Shown in pieces: positions 33,129 through 45,100 of a stretch of 64,000 nt of DNA. This DNA is from Paenibacillus pedocola (GTDB taxonomy: Bacteria; Bacillota; Bacilli; Paenibacillales; Paenibacillaceae), in the NCBI RefSeq assembly GCF_031599675.1, contig NZ_CP134223.1, positions 2,418,001-2,482,000 of the forward strand, written 5' to 3'. How positions within the stretch are numbered: the stretch's first letter is position 1; each line of letters begins with the position of its first letter. Below the pieces are notes generated by a model that saw nothing but the letters and a program-made list of their open reading frames with translations, was not told the DNA's origin and searched no databases. The position numbers and the translations under genes are program-made.

Positions 33129-33160
33129 AACCTGGATGGTATTTACCGTCCAGGTTTTTT
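33129..33160 (+). terminator. Intrinsic terminator after the dck fragment
   Basis: AACCTGGATGGTA (33129-33141) pairs with TACCGTCCAGGTT (33144-33156), with one G-U pair, and runs into TTTTTT. It probably served the original dgk-dck operon. Confidence 0.85.
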
Positions 33161-33164
33161 GTTG

Positions 33165-33496
33165 TACAGAGGTTTTTTCAGTTCTGTCTGATAAAAAAAA
33201 GTCGAAAGTTCGCATCATTTTAGCAGAATTTTCAAAAAAATATTCATTTTCAAGCAAAGTACCCGATTTTAGTTCCTCTGAACCAGTATTTTGTCGAGAT
33301 TTGTTAAGAGTTTGTTTAGAGCGTCCTGCTAGAATGGATTTCAGATATGAAAAAATAGGTAAAAAGATGTTATTTGTTTTTTGTCCGCCGTAAGGGAGCC
33401 GAAAGGAGAGAGTGCGAGCACATAGAGAGATTACGAGCAAAGAATCTTGTAGGACGGCGGGCGAAAAACAACGAAAGAATAAGGGGGAGCATTGAT
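33165..33496 (+). other. Leader region of the giant surface-protein operon
   Basis: This 330-bp region has no convincing gene. Its first half is AT-rich and could contain the promoter. Its second half (33383-33496) is purine-rich and structured: CCGCCGT (33385-33391) can pair with ACGGCGG (33454-33460), enclosing 62 nt with a small GTGC/GCAC inner repeat. The ribosome site AGGGGGAG lies at 33482-33489. An in-frame upstream TTG at 33374 would add a 41-residue Arg-rich extension before the signal peptide, which is unlikely. Confidence 0.45.
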
Positions 33497-36400
33497 TTGC
33501 TGAAGAGCAGGAGAGCGAAGAAATACACGGCATTAAGTCTGATCCTGAGCTTGTTATTGTCCTTAATACCAGGTTCATGGGCAGGTCAGGCTTCGGCTGC
33601 TACAGAGGACCTAGAAGTCACTTTTGGAAAAGGGACACATATTGGGAACTTGACTTATGCGGCTGATAACTCATTTATTAATCTTTTTAATAATCAGACA
33701 GCAGGCTTTAGAACAACTTACTCTAAAAATACCTCAATCGGCTGGTCAGATGGCGATGTTTTAATAACCGATGACGATGGTGGTAGTGCTAATTTTGAGA
33801 TTGATGTAGCCAGCAATACTGAGCTGAGAAATCTTGCAATGAGTGGTCATGCGGAAGTAGTCGTTGGCTGGAAAGATTTGATTTATCATAGCGGTTCAGT
33901 CTTTGGGTTCGAATGGACTCGCGTCAGCGGCGCTTCGATCAAGATTGACGGGAGAACCATTATATCTGGAGATTCAAGAGATGATGATGCCGACAACAAG
34001 AGCGGTAAGGCTGTCATAACCCCTACTTCAATTATTACTATTTCTGTTTCAGGTGAAGGAAATAAAGGAGGAGCATCGGGTGCCACAGGTGTATCTATTA
34101 AATTTCAAGACAAAATCCGTCCCGTACTGAACAACTACACCTTCACCGGCAACGGGGCAACGCGCGAGAATACTACAATCAATCAGACTGAGCTCTATGT
34201 AAAAAATACAGAGAACGTTACGCTTGGTTACAATTTCACTGAACCTGTAAAGCCAACCTCAGTGGTACCTCAGAACTCGGACTGGTTTCTGCGCCATCCG
34301 CTGTTTGTGAATCCGGCGGGAACCGGGCTTCCGGGAGCCGGACAACAACAGTATCTAGAGAACATCACATACAGTTCTTCCAATCTGTCGACTCTCAACA
34401 AACAAATCGCTTTCCAATACAGTCCGAGCCAATACTCCCAGAGCGGGAATCTTCCGTTGGAGCCTAAGATTGCAGGTACTACACCGAACAATCCTCCAAT
34501 GGAACAGACGATGCAGGAGAAATTTATGGCCGCCGGACTGGCGGATGCCGCCGGGAATATGGCGATCATCAGCTTCCCGAATGTTGGCAGTGCAAATAGT
34601 CTGCCTAATGTACAAGGCGATACCATTGATCCCTTCGACTACAAGCACGGAGGCTACCGTGTCATTGTCGATGCGGTGAGACCTAAATATACGAAGGAAG
34701 GCAATGGCATCCAGCCGGAAATTTTAACGGGCGTAACGCTAAATATGGGCGACGTTATTGATTTCACGGTCCAGATGACCGAAGAAGCTGTGGTGAAGAA
34801 AGGCTGGGATACTGCGAAAACCTTCCTTTATTTCAACAACGGCATGAAAGCATATTATACCGGCGGTTCTAATACGAAGAACTGGACATTCCGGATGACC
34901 GTTCCTGACGGTGTTACTGTGGAAGCGCCGCTGCTCAAGGTTATTGCGTTGTCGAATGATGCCAAGGGCAATAACACTGACATTGATGTTGTTCAGGACT
35001 ATGCGGGTAACCTGCTGTTCCAGCCGGCTAACTATGCAGGGGAGCATGTTGACGGCAACTCCACGCTAATCAACTCTAAGATTGACTGGGCGAACCTGTC
35101 CATTGACAATACGAAACCAATTGTCAGCTACCGCTATGAGAGCGGCGGGGGCAGCAATACAACCTATCAGAAAAAAGGCAAGGTTACGATTGATGCCAAT
35201 GATCCGGCAGTAATGGTTCCGGAGCTTGATCCCATCGTAGCAGATCAAAAGAATTACAGACCAAGCCGGGGGATTTACCGCCCGTCCAATATGACAGGCT
35301 CAGCCTCACCATCGGTTGGCCTGGTGTACTACCTATGGAGCCAGGACCCGTCCGATCCGTTTGCTGACAAGACGGAGGATAATTTTGCCGCACTAAAACG
35401 CTATGCCCTGGCAGCCAAACAGCCTTCTGAGGAGCTCTATCCGGGAGAGTATCAGAACATTAAGCTCCAAGTGGCTAATAACAAAACCAACCTGCTCTCT
35501 CCGCCTGCGGAAGCCTTTACTTCCGAGAACAGCGGTGAGTGGTATCTGCACACCTGGACCGCAGATATGACTTGGGATTCCGCGCGTGAGCTGAAACAGT
35601 ATGAATTAATGAAGAATTATGTCCGCTTGCATTATGAGCAATATGAAGCTTGGAAAGCGGAAGCCCCAGGTACTGACGACGACAAGAAATTGTATGCCGA
35701 CAACAAAGCGCTGGTTGCCGTAGGTCAATACGGTGATTTAACCACGTGGAAGCTGGACTATTTCAAACAGGATGATTCCAACTGGACTCATGAGGTAGGG
35801 GTCCTGAAGCTGGACAACCAGGTTCCGGTGATTGCTAGTGGCACCCCGAACAACGACAAAACTAACAATGTAGAGATTACAGCACTTGTTACGGACCCGC
35901 ATAGCGGAATCGGCAGTGTGAAATATCAGTGGGTCAAGGACGGCAATCAGCCGTTAGACGATGACTGGAAGCCGGCCACTTATAGCGGCACTACGGTTAC
36001 TCAGTCCACTTATGAAGATGTTTTTGAGGATGGCAGCTACTGGCTCTACCTCAAGGCAATGGATAGAGCGGGCAATGAAATTACGGGCAAAGCTTACGAC
36101 AAAGCGGTGACGGTCAATTCGCAGGACAGCGTTCCTGCTACATTCGCACCCGAGGCTAACCCAAACTATGTGCAAAGCCATGATGTGATGTTCAAGATCG
36201 GCGGGATTACGCCGGATTACGTTGGATATGCCATTACTGGCAGTTCCAATCATCCGACGGATGATGCGGAGTTTACTCTGCTTGAGCCATTAGCGGTTCA
36301 AGAACAGGAGCCTTCTCCATCTCCACAGACCGGCAGTTCTGGCGGTTCAGCAGGAACTCCTGTGGAGCCAACACCTGTACCAACTCCAGCTGAAACCATT

Positions 36401-39106
36401 TCACCAGGCGCCGAACCTTCAGTGAGTGCTGTGGTTGGTCCTGTAGCCATGATGAAGCTGTTGGCGGCTGGTCCGCTGAGCGCAGGCAGCTTTAAGCAAG
36501 TAGCAATGAGCGTATTGGAAGCTACTCCTGCTCCGGAGGTTACCGCATCACCGGAGGCAGCGGCACCAACTGCGGACAGCAGTTCGAGCCCGGAACCGGC
36601 CGCTACGCCGGAACCAACTCCATCTTCTGGATCGCAGGTGACACCGGCAGATGGTGCTGAACCTGCTGCAAAGCTGCTGGCTGAGGATGAGGAGGAATCA
36701 CTAAGCTATTTGATCCCTGCAGATGCCACCAAGAACGGCGTGCAGTATGTGCATGTGGCCGTGAAGCAAGGCGATAAGGCTTATTACTACTCCAAAGCTT
36801 ATTACTTTGATAACCAGCCGGCTGCTGTGACCTTCAGCAAGAACGGCGTCAACTACCCGCTTCCTAAACAGTCAGTGGTGGTGACTGTGTCGGAGCTGTA
36901 TAGCAAGAAGGGTCTGAAATCTAACTATCAATGGGTTAAAGAGGGCGCAGGTATTCCTGGCGCAGCATCCCAAGGCTGGGCGCCTCTTCCTGACGACGGA
37001 GAAGCAAAAATCGAAGGCTCTGCTGTGCTGGCACCGGGTGAAGTAGCTGATTTCACTTTGTATGTGTGGTCTGTGGATGGCGCAGGCAATAGTGTCATCG
37101 CGAAGACCCCTGAAATCTTCAAGGTATCGGCAGCAGGAGGCAAGGAAGCCCCACCGGCTGATGCCAAGTCGGCGCTCCTGTATTTGTCCGGTGACGAAGA
37201 AGACGGCTACACCGCGATTGTGAAGCTGAGCCTCGATACTGAGGATAAATCAGGTTATGAATATTCCATCTCACCGGACAACGGCAGCAGCTGGGTGAAC
37301 TGGAGACCTTACACGAACTTTGTATCGGTTAAGGTGCCGACAGGTGTTCCGGGACAACTTGAAATTATGGTGAAATACAGAACGCCGGGCGGCAAGATCA
37401 GTGATGCAGCTAAGCTTGAGCTTCCGGACAATATGCCGGGAGAAGCTCCGGTATACGCGCTGGCCAGTCAGGTGACTACCGGTCCGGTGAATGCTAAGGT
37501 CGGAGCAAATATTGATGTAACGGTACCTGCGGGAGTTAAAGTCATTCTCGGTAAGTCGAATCCGACAACACCGGTACGCACCGGCAATACCTTTAATGTC
37601 AAAGAGAACGGCTTTTACAGCTTTGAACTGATTGATCTCAACGATCCCGAACGAACAGATAACCTGTATGTCGTTGTCAAAAATGTGGACGGAGCCAATC
37701 CGCAGGCGACAGTGGAGTATCCGTTCACGAAGCTCACCAACAGCAATGTTACGGTTCTGCTTACGGAACCATCAGAGCCGATTATAATCACGAACAATAA
37801 TGGTAAGAGCAGCCATACCTTCACTGAGAACGGTACGTTTACGTTTGAATTTAAGGATGCTGCAGGCAATACAGGAACGGCTGTAGCCCAAGTGAACAAT
37901 ATTGATAAAGAAGCACCTAAAGTGAAAATTGTCCGCTCCTACCAATATGGAACGGATGGCAGCAAGGTGTTCGGTACGATTAAGGATGGCAACGGCAATG
38001 TGCTGCTCTCCTCCGGTGTAACGCTTGAAGTTCAAAAAGCGGATGATTCGGCCAAGGAACTCTTTATCACCAGCCAGAATCAGACGATTTCGCTCAAAGA
38101 AAACGGTGTTGCTTCCTTCACCGTTGCTGATCAGTTCGGTAATACAACGGTAGTCAAGGAAACAGTGACTAATATCGTGAGTGCACCGCCGGAAGCGGAT
38201 AACGTTACTTATACCTTCGTTGATGCTGCAGGCAAAACTCTGCCGGACAGTAAGATTGTCACCATCGGCGGACAGAAGTACGCACAGGGTAAGGTGAAGG
38301 TTACGATCTCCGGTAAAACTACAGCGCCGAATATGATTTTCTCAGGCCTTAAGCCAATTCTGTCTGGTGGCAGCTACACTAACAAGATTAGCGGGTCTAA
38401 CGGAACGTTCACCTATTCAAGAGAATTTGAGGGCAATAGCTCTACAGTCATCGCAATCTCTGATTTGCTCGGCAACTCGAACAAAATTCCGGTTACGGTC
38501 AAAGGATTGGATAACACGGCGCCTGAACTGACGCTGAAAAAAGAAACCGTCGGCATTGTCCAGAACAAGCCTGACTTCAATTTTGCCACTGACCTGGGCG
38601 GCTACACCGTGTCCGATAATGTATCGGCGGCAGGGAATGTGAAGGTTGCAGTCAGCGACCTGGATCTGACTAAACTGGGACGCCAGCTGGTTACCTATAC
38701 TGCTACAGATCAGGTAGGGAACAAGAGCATTGCTACTCAGAGTGTAGTCGTAGTAAAAGACGGCGGACTGCTTATTTTCGGGGACGATACACTGATTTCG
38801 GCTTCTTCCGGGGAATCTGCATTGTTCAGCAGCAATAAGATTACCTTCAAGATTTCCGGGTACAACGTGATGAAGGTAGCTGGAGCAGACAAAGTTAACG
38901 AGTGGGGTACCTTCGATCTGCTGTATCAGGCAGGACTTTACCGTGAAGGGCAAATGAAGACGATCGCAACCAAGATCACTTACCAGGAGCTGGTCAGCGG
39001 CCAGTACAAGGTTACTTTCCCGAAAGCCGGCTGGTATACGATTATCGTGAGAACGCAGGAACGCGACCGTGAGTATGCGACCTTCTTTGTCAGCAGCACG
39101 AATTAG
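33497..39106 (+). CDS. Giant exported Ig-like repeat protein without SLH anchor
   Basis: About 1869 residues from the TTG at 33497, chosen because AGGGGGAG lies 7 nt upstream and a classical signal peptide follows at once (KSRRAKK, hydrophobic core, cleavage near QASA). The N-terminal 250 residues look like a beta-rich adhesin module. Several bacterial Ig-like domains follow, recognisable by YQWVKDG/YQWVKEG, YWLYLKAMDRAGNE, FTLYVWSVDGAGNS, FTFEFKDAAGNTGT and FTVADQFGNTT. A Pro/Ser/Thr/Glu-rich linker lies at about 935-1065. The C-terminal 120 residues form another sandwich (TFPKAGWYTIIVRTQ). There is no SLH, LPXTG or transmembrane anchor, unlike the next two proteins. It is the first gene of a four-gene run, so it may associate non-covalently with them. 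Confidence 0.75.
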   Translation: MLKSRRAKKYTALSLILSLLLSLIPGSWAGQASAATEDLEVTFGKGTHIGNLTYAADNSFINLFNNQTAGFRTTYSKNTSIGWSDGDVLITDDDGGSANFEIDVASNTELRNLAMSGHAEVVVGWKDLIYHSGSVFGFEWTRVSGASIKIDGRTIISGDSRDDDADNKSGKAVITPTSIITISVSGEGNKGGASGATGVSIKFQDKIRPVLNNYTFTGNGATRENTTINQTELYVKNTENVTLGYNFTEPVKPTSVVPQNSDWFLRHPLFVNPAGTGLPGAGQQQYLENITYSSSNLSTLNKQIAFQYSPSQYSQSGNLPLEPKIAGTTPNNPPMEQTMQEKFMAAGLADAAGNMAIISFPNVGSANSLPNVQGDTIDPFDYKHGGYRVIVDAVRPKYTKEGNGIQPEILTGVTLNMGDVIDFTVQMTEEAVVKKGWDTAKTFLYFNNGMKAYYTGGSNTKNWTFRMTVPDGVTVEAPLLKVIALSNDAKGNNTDIDVVQDYAGNLLFQPANYAGEHVDGNSTLINSKIDWANLSIDNTKPIVSYRYESGGGSNTTYQKKGKVTIDANDPAVMVPELDPIVADQKNYRPSRGIYRPSNMTGSASPSVGLVYYLWSQDPSDPFADKTEDNFAALKRYALAAKQPSEELYPGEYQNIKLQVANNKTNLLSPPAEAFTSENSGEWYLHTWTADMTWDSARELKQYELMKNYVRLHYEQYEAWKAEAPGTDDDKKLYADNKALVAVGQYGDLTTWKLDYFKQDDSNWTHEVGVLKLDNQVPVIASGTPNNDKTNNVEITALVTDPHSGIGSVKYQWVKDGNQPLDDDWKPATYSGTTVTQSTYEDVFEDGSYWLYLKAMDRAGNEITGKAYDKAVTVNSQDSVPATFAPEANPNYVQSHDVMFKIGGITPDYVGYAITGSSNHPTDDAEFTLLEPLAVQEQEPSPSPQTGSSGGSAGTPVEPTPVPTPAETISPGAEPSVSAVVGPVAMMKLLAAGPLSAGSFKQVAMSVLEATPAPEVTASPEAAAPTADSSSSPEPAATPEPTPSSGSQVTPADGAEPAAKLLAEDEEESLSYLIPADATKNGVQYVHVAVKQGDKAYYYSKAYYFDNQPAAVTFSKNGVNYPLPKQSVVVTVSELYSKKGLKSNYQWVKEGAGIPGAASQGWAPLPDDGEAKIEGSAVLAPGEVADFTLYVWSVDGAGNSVIAKTPEIFKVSAAGGKEAPPADAKSALLYLSGDEEDGYTAIVKLSLDTEDKSGYEYSISPDNGSSWVNWRPYTNFVSVKVPTGVPGQLEIMVKYRTPGGKISDAAKLELPDNMPGEAPVYALASQVTTGPVNAKVGANIDVTVPAGVKVILGKSNPTTPVRTGNTFNVKENGFYSFELIDLNDPERTDNLYVVVKNVDGANPQATVEYPFTKLTNSNVTVLLTEPSEPIIITNNNGKSSHTFTENGTFTFEFKDAAGNTGTAVAQVNNIDKEAPKVKIVRSYQYGTDGSKVFGTIKDGNGNVLLSSGVTLEVQKADDSAKELFITSQNQTISLKENGVASFTVADQFGNTTVVKETVTNIVSAPPEADNVTYTFVDAAGKTLPDSKIVTIGGQKYAQGKVKVTISGKTTAPNMIFSGLKPILSGGSYTNKISGSNGTFTYSREFEGNSSTVIAISDLLGNSNKIPVTVKGLDNTAPELTLKKETVGIVQNKPDFNFATDLGGYTVSDNVSAAGNVKVAVSDLDLTKLGRQLVTYTATDQVGNKSIATQSVVVVKDGGLLIFGDDTLISASSGESALFSSNKITFKISGYNVMKVAGADKVNEWGTFDLLYQAGLYREGQMKTIATKITYQELVSGQYKVTFPKAGWYTIIVRTQERDREYATFFVSSTN

Positions 39107-39128
39107 AAAACTATGAACAGGGGGGACT

Positions 39129-42100
39129 ATGGTGAAGCTGTTTAAAAAAACGTGTGCGATGATGCTCTCATTTGTGATGGTATTCCTGTCCACATCGGAA
39201 AGCCTGCATGCCTTGGCTGATGCCGTGAAGAACACGAACACAACGACTATCCAAAATGAATTCATCAAAGTTACCGTGGATAACGCTACGGGCCGGTATG
39301 GTGTCCGTACAGTGGAAGGCCAGCCAATACGTAAAAAAGACCAGGAAACAAATCTGTTATTCAAGGGAGATGATCCGGAAACGTCGTTCACGACGTTCCG
39401 GATTGATGGAACAGATTATATCTACGGTAACAAATATAAGTTCGGCAACAATTTTTATTCCGAGACCACTGCACCGAAAATCGTGGTAAACACGAACGGA
39501 ACCCAGCAGCTGGAGATGATCTGGAAGATCAAAGGCGTAGAGATCAAGCAAATTCTGATGCTCTATACCGACAGCGCCGATAAGGTGAACTCCGGAAATG
39601 TGAATATCCGCTATGAAGTAAATAACAAAAGCGGTGCCAAGGTTGAAGTGGGCAGCCGGATCCTGCTTGATACGATGGTAGGCAGCAATGACGGCCCTCT
39701 GTTCCAGATTGGTACGGCATACCAGGCACCTTTAATGGTAGAAAGAAAATTGACGCATGACCCGAAAGCTGCCGGTATTCCGGATGAGGATGCTGCACTT
39801 TATAAATTGCCTTCCTACTGGGTAATGCGCGATAAGCTGGACCTGGCGAACCCGCAGGCGACGAACGTTGTCGCCTACGGCTTCAACAATATCGCCGAGC
39901 AGAATATCAACATTGTAGATGAGATGATTGTCGGCCACTGGAACGGCCTGGCCAACACGAAATGGGATTACACCGTACATCCGAATCTGGATTTCACGCG
40001 TGATACCAACGATTATGGGAGCTCTGACTCCGCGGTTGCCTTCTACTGGAACCCGGATACTATTGCTGCCGGCGGCTCCCAGAGCTTCGAGACTGTATAT
40101 GGTCTGGGAGAAATCATTGCCCCGGATAAAGTCTTCTCGATCCGTTATGTAGACCAGATTCAGCAGCTGGCCACACTTCCGGACAACAGCGCTTATAACA
40201 ATGAGGGGATCTTTGACATCACCGCTGAAGTGGAGAATCTGGCCGCTTTTGGTATGGAGCATTCCCAAATTGAAGTGCAGCTTGACCTAGAGAGCGGGCT
40301 TGATTTTGTTAAGCTCGACAGCAAGGGCGATGTTGTTAGGGATAAGAACGGGAAGCCGGTTCTTGAGAATACGCGGAGCCGGAGTCTTGAATTCAAAAAA
40401 TCCGCCACACCTGAAGAAGCGGAACAAGGGATTAAGCCTAAATACAAGCCGGGCGATACGATTGCCGTTTCCTTCAAAGTTATGGCTAAAGGCAGACCTT
40501 GGCCGGTAACGCGCGAATATATGCTGACTGCCCGCAGTCCGGAGACCCAGAGCAAGATTGAAGGGGTTGATGATGAGAGCATCAAAGCACAGTATGAATC
40601 GAATAAATCCAATTTCATTCTGCTGCCGCCAGTTGGCGAGGCTACTCCGACCTACGTGTACGGAATCTCGCCGCAAGAGCTCTACAGCACTGATGTGAAA
40701 TATATGACGGTGAACCTCTCTAATATAGAGGCTTATAATACCGGAAATGAGACGACAGCTCCTAACTTTGACTTATATCTGAAAGAAACCGTAACAGGTG
40801 AACGATATAAGGTTGATGTGCAGGATGCGGTAGTCATGCAGCCGACGGATGATGGGATGTCCGGGGACATGCGGATTACGTACCGCGGCGGAGCTAAGGT
40901 AGATGAGTCGGGGACAGTGATAGAGCCGGACCTCGGACCTGAATTGCCGCTTGGTGAATACCAGGTGGAGATTGACTACAAAGGCGATGCCGGCGGCGAT
41001 GAGGAAGTCGCTGCAATGTATGACATTACAACCGAACAGACCATTCTAGTATCCGACAATGATGAATCACGGATCCGTGAAGCCGGTATCATGGTTGTTT
41101 ACAAGCAGCTGGTAGATGTCAGCGGAATCGCGAACGGAGCTTCAGTGAGCGGGGATCTGCTTGACGATCTGAACAGCATGTTCCCGGACGAGCCGTTCGA
41201 AGACGGTGCGTTTCTCTACAATGCTGTAACGGAATACAAAAAGACCAAAGCGGTATTCGGAATGGCCAGCAAGGCGGTTGATCCGGAATTTGAGCTCAGT
41301 GACTTCATGGATGATGAAGCACTGGAAGAAACACCTCTCTACAATTACAAACTGTTTGACTCCGAAGAAGAGCTGGAGGCCTTCGAGGCCGAAGCGGAGG
41401 AAGAGGAAATTGACCGCGAAGTGGTAGTTGTCATCCGCGGGATGATCAAGCAGGTCGGTTCCAAAGCAGACGAGCAAGTTATTGTAGATACGAAGACTGA
41501 ACCGGCAATTATTAATGATTCTGTAGCATACACAGGAAAAGATTTGGCGTTTGTCCGTGGTAAACTCGACATTTTCGGAGTATCGCAGCCGGATGATATG
41601 CCGTTCCTTGATACGCTGTTTATTAAAGGGGACGGTACGCTGAGTGTGGCGAGCAGCGGCTTTATTTTCCATCAGGGCGAATGGACACTGGACTTCTTCA
41701 ACGGCTTCAACAAGTCTCTGGGCGGAGATAACTACAATCTTCCTTCCGCAAGCACCGGTGATGATGAAGATGAAGAAGAGGAGGGTGAAGAAGCGCCAGA
41801 GAATACGAACCCGGAAGATGATACCGAGAACGGCAGCCTGAAATGGGCCGTCGGGGGCGTGGGCGACCGCTTGAACCCGCTGCGCCAGGTGATGATTGAG
41901 GACGTATACTTCAACAAGCAATCGCTGTTTGGTGCACCGAGCTTTTCGATTGACGGATTCGGACTTTCTTTTAATGACTTCATTTTAAGAGAAGGCGGTA
42001 TCTCCTTCGGCGGTTCCTTATCGATGAAGATCGTTAATGCAGAGATCAACAACGTTGTGTTTAATGATAAAGGCTTTGTCGGCATTGACGCGGCGCTCAA

Positions 42101-45100
42101 ATTCGACTTAGGTGAGGAGCTTGGATTGTTCGGACCTAAGAAGGAAGGGGCTGCCAAGAAAAAGGAAGACGGACCGAAGAGTCCTAGCGGTGAGATTACG
42201 GTCACCCACTATGTCCAGGATGTCGGCGGAGAGCCGGTTGAGAATCAGTACGGGCTTGCTTTTGATGCCCAATTGAAAAATATGCTTGAAGTATCGATTG
42301 AACTGTCACTCAAGAAAGTAAAGGACGGACGGATTCTGCCGGATGTCATCGCCTTCGGAGCAGGACTGCCTTCTCCGGGGATTCTGATTACCGGTGCTAC
42401 TTATCTGACCGGAGTCCGCGGTGCAGTTCGTGAACTGGCCGATACGATTGCCGGAGGCAGCAAGGATGATCCATTCCCGCTGACCGTATCGGCAGGCGTG
42501 AGCCTGAGATTCGGTATGGCTCCGGCGTATTTCTTCGGAGATGTAGACCTGACTGTAAAACGGACCGGACTTAAAGTGGAAGGCAAGCTGGATTATTCAG
42601 CGAAAGCAGATGCTGAAGATGATGAGAAGCTGCCGATGCTGACAGAGGCGCTGCTTGAAGCCCAATGGGTTACCCCATGGTTCGTGCGCGTGCAGTCGGA
42701 GATGGATATCGGCGGCTGGGATATTATTGTCGGTAAAGCGGGGATCTTCGTCGGGCAGAATCTTGAGAAGAACCGGACGGATTTTGAAGGCTATATCGGC
42801 TCAAAAGTACAGATTCCAAACGATGTACCGATTGTCGGCGGAATGCCGCTGTCCAGTATGTTCCTTGGAGTCAATAACGATAAGGTATGGGGCAGCATCG
42901 GCGTTCTGCTGATCTCGCTCGGAATTACCTATTACTGGGGAGGCGGGGTCGAATTCGGTACCTCGACTGATCAACTGCCGGAAGGCATGATCCATCTGGT
43001 TGTAGATGACCCAGAGCTGGGACCGCGTCTGATGGTTATTGGTCAGGGCGTAGAGACTCTGGCAACCTCAGAAGCAGCAGCTCCGGCGGCTGAACAAGAG
43101 AATCAGGAAATTGTTTATCACGAAATTAACGAAGAGATGAAGCTGGTTGAAAATGGTTCACTCAATGTCAGCGTAGGCGGCATTACCGTTAAAAACAGCG
43201 GCAGAGTGCATGAAATTCCAATGGATAATGTAACCGGTAATGCGGTCATTGAAATGGAATATGAATCGAAGGACCTTCCGGCATTCACTCTGAAGGATGC
43301 TAGCGGCAAGGTGTTCCCGGTTAAATTCGACAACACGAATACAGACCCTACTGCCAATGCATTCACACAGTATATTCCGGCCAGTAATTCTCCTGACCAG
43401 GTCGATATCCGCAAAGCTTATATCATCGTTCCTGCAGATAAGGTGAAGAGCGGCGGCAAATGGACACTTACGGCTGTTTCCGCTGTCAAGACGAAGCTGC
43501 TGAATGTACCAACTACACCGCAGCTGAATGATATTAACCTGGCTAAGGACAGCACGAACGTCAACAAGTTCACCGCTTCCTGGAAAGTAGCCAATGCTGC
43601 CGAAGGGGATACCATTAATCTGTATCTGGCAGAAGATGCTGTTACTAAGAACACTACTACGCTGGAAAATGGCGATGCCGTGCTAGAAGCGGGTGACCCT
43701 GGACTGCTGATTGCGAAGGATATTCCAGTTGGACAGGGTGGCAGTGTAAGCAATGGAATTACAAGCGGCAGCACCAGCCTTGATGTAACGAATGTAACCT
43801 TGATGGGGAACCAGGAGGATATCCGCGGTCTCTTAAGACAAGGGAATTATTATCTGCGTGCTGAACTGAAATCTAGCGCGAATTTCGCTACAAAGACCTC
43901 GGCCCAGAAATTTGAGCTCACTGATCCGTTTGCTCCGCAGAACGTGAGTGAAGTGAAGGTTGAACCGGCAGGGAACGGACTGTTTGCCCTTTCCTTCAAA
44001 CCGGGTGCCAAGAAGGCCGGACATGCAGATTATGAACACAGCTACATCATTGATGCCAAGCGTGAGCAGGATGGAACAATGAAGGATTATTCCAATTTTG
44101 GAGAGATCCTATTTACTGAAGACGAACTGGCCCCTTACTGGAATGCCTCGACCGGCAAATACGAAGGGATCCTGATCGGCGGCTGGTCCGCAACGTCCAC
44201 AACGGATGAAGTGGAGCTGGGCAGTCTGGAAGGAACCGTAATGGACCTGAAGGATGTGAAGTATGTAGGGCTTGAAGTTGATCACGAATATGAGATTGGC
44301 GTTTCTGCAGCAACGATTCCGACAGCGGCAGATGATAAGAATCAGAATTATCATTACGCTGACCGGATTGCAGCTGCGACAAAACTGCTTCCCAAACCAG
44401 TTAAGCCTAATCTGGACATAACAGGACAAGGTACCGTAGTCGATACAGGCGATTATACCAATCTGCTCACGAAGCAGACAGAACAGACACTATCCCTGAC
44501 TTCGGATCAGAAGAACGTGACGGTTGAAGCCTTCTATGCGGATCAATCGATTGGCAAGGTTGCGCTCAGCAATACCGCAAGCGGAAGCCAGGGCACCTTG
44601 AAGCTGGATCAGTTCAAGACGGACGGACCGTTCGCGATTGAACTGCGGGCAACGAATTCAGTGACCAAGGATCTTTCGGTCACAATGCTGTACCTGACGG
44701 TCGATACGATTGCCCCTGTGCTCTATATTGATCAGCCGGCAACCGGAGCCAGAACCGTCAATGACGGTACAGGCAACACAATTACTGTAGCGGGTACAAC
44801 CACGAAGGATACTCTGCTTAAAGTGGGAAGTACGGTAATTCCGGTAGCGGATGACGGAACCTTTAACGCCAAAGTAGCGGTGAATTCTGCCGAACCTACA
44901 GTGGCCCTTCAGTTTACTGCTACGGATGCGGCCGGCAATGAGAATTCGGCGGTTGTGGATATCTCGAATGAGAGCTTCGAAGTTCCGTCGGCTCTGATTT
45001 TGGAAAAGGTTCCATCCCTGCAGCCTGGCCAGACCGGCACGGTTAAGGCCTATCTTAAAGTGGCAGACGGCAAGGATGAGAACGGGAAGACGAAATATAA

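Noticed and set aside
33374..33496. Upstream TTG start for the first giant protein
   Set aside because: It would put a 41-residue Arg-rich extension before the signal peptide and has no ribosome site, whereas the TTG at 33497 has one at the right distance.
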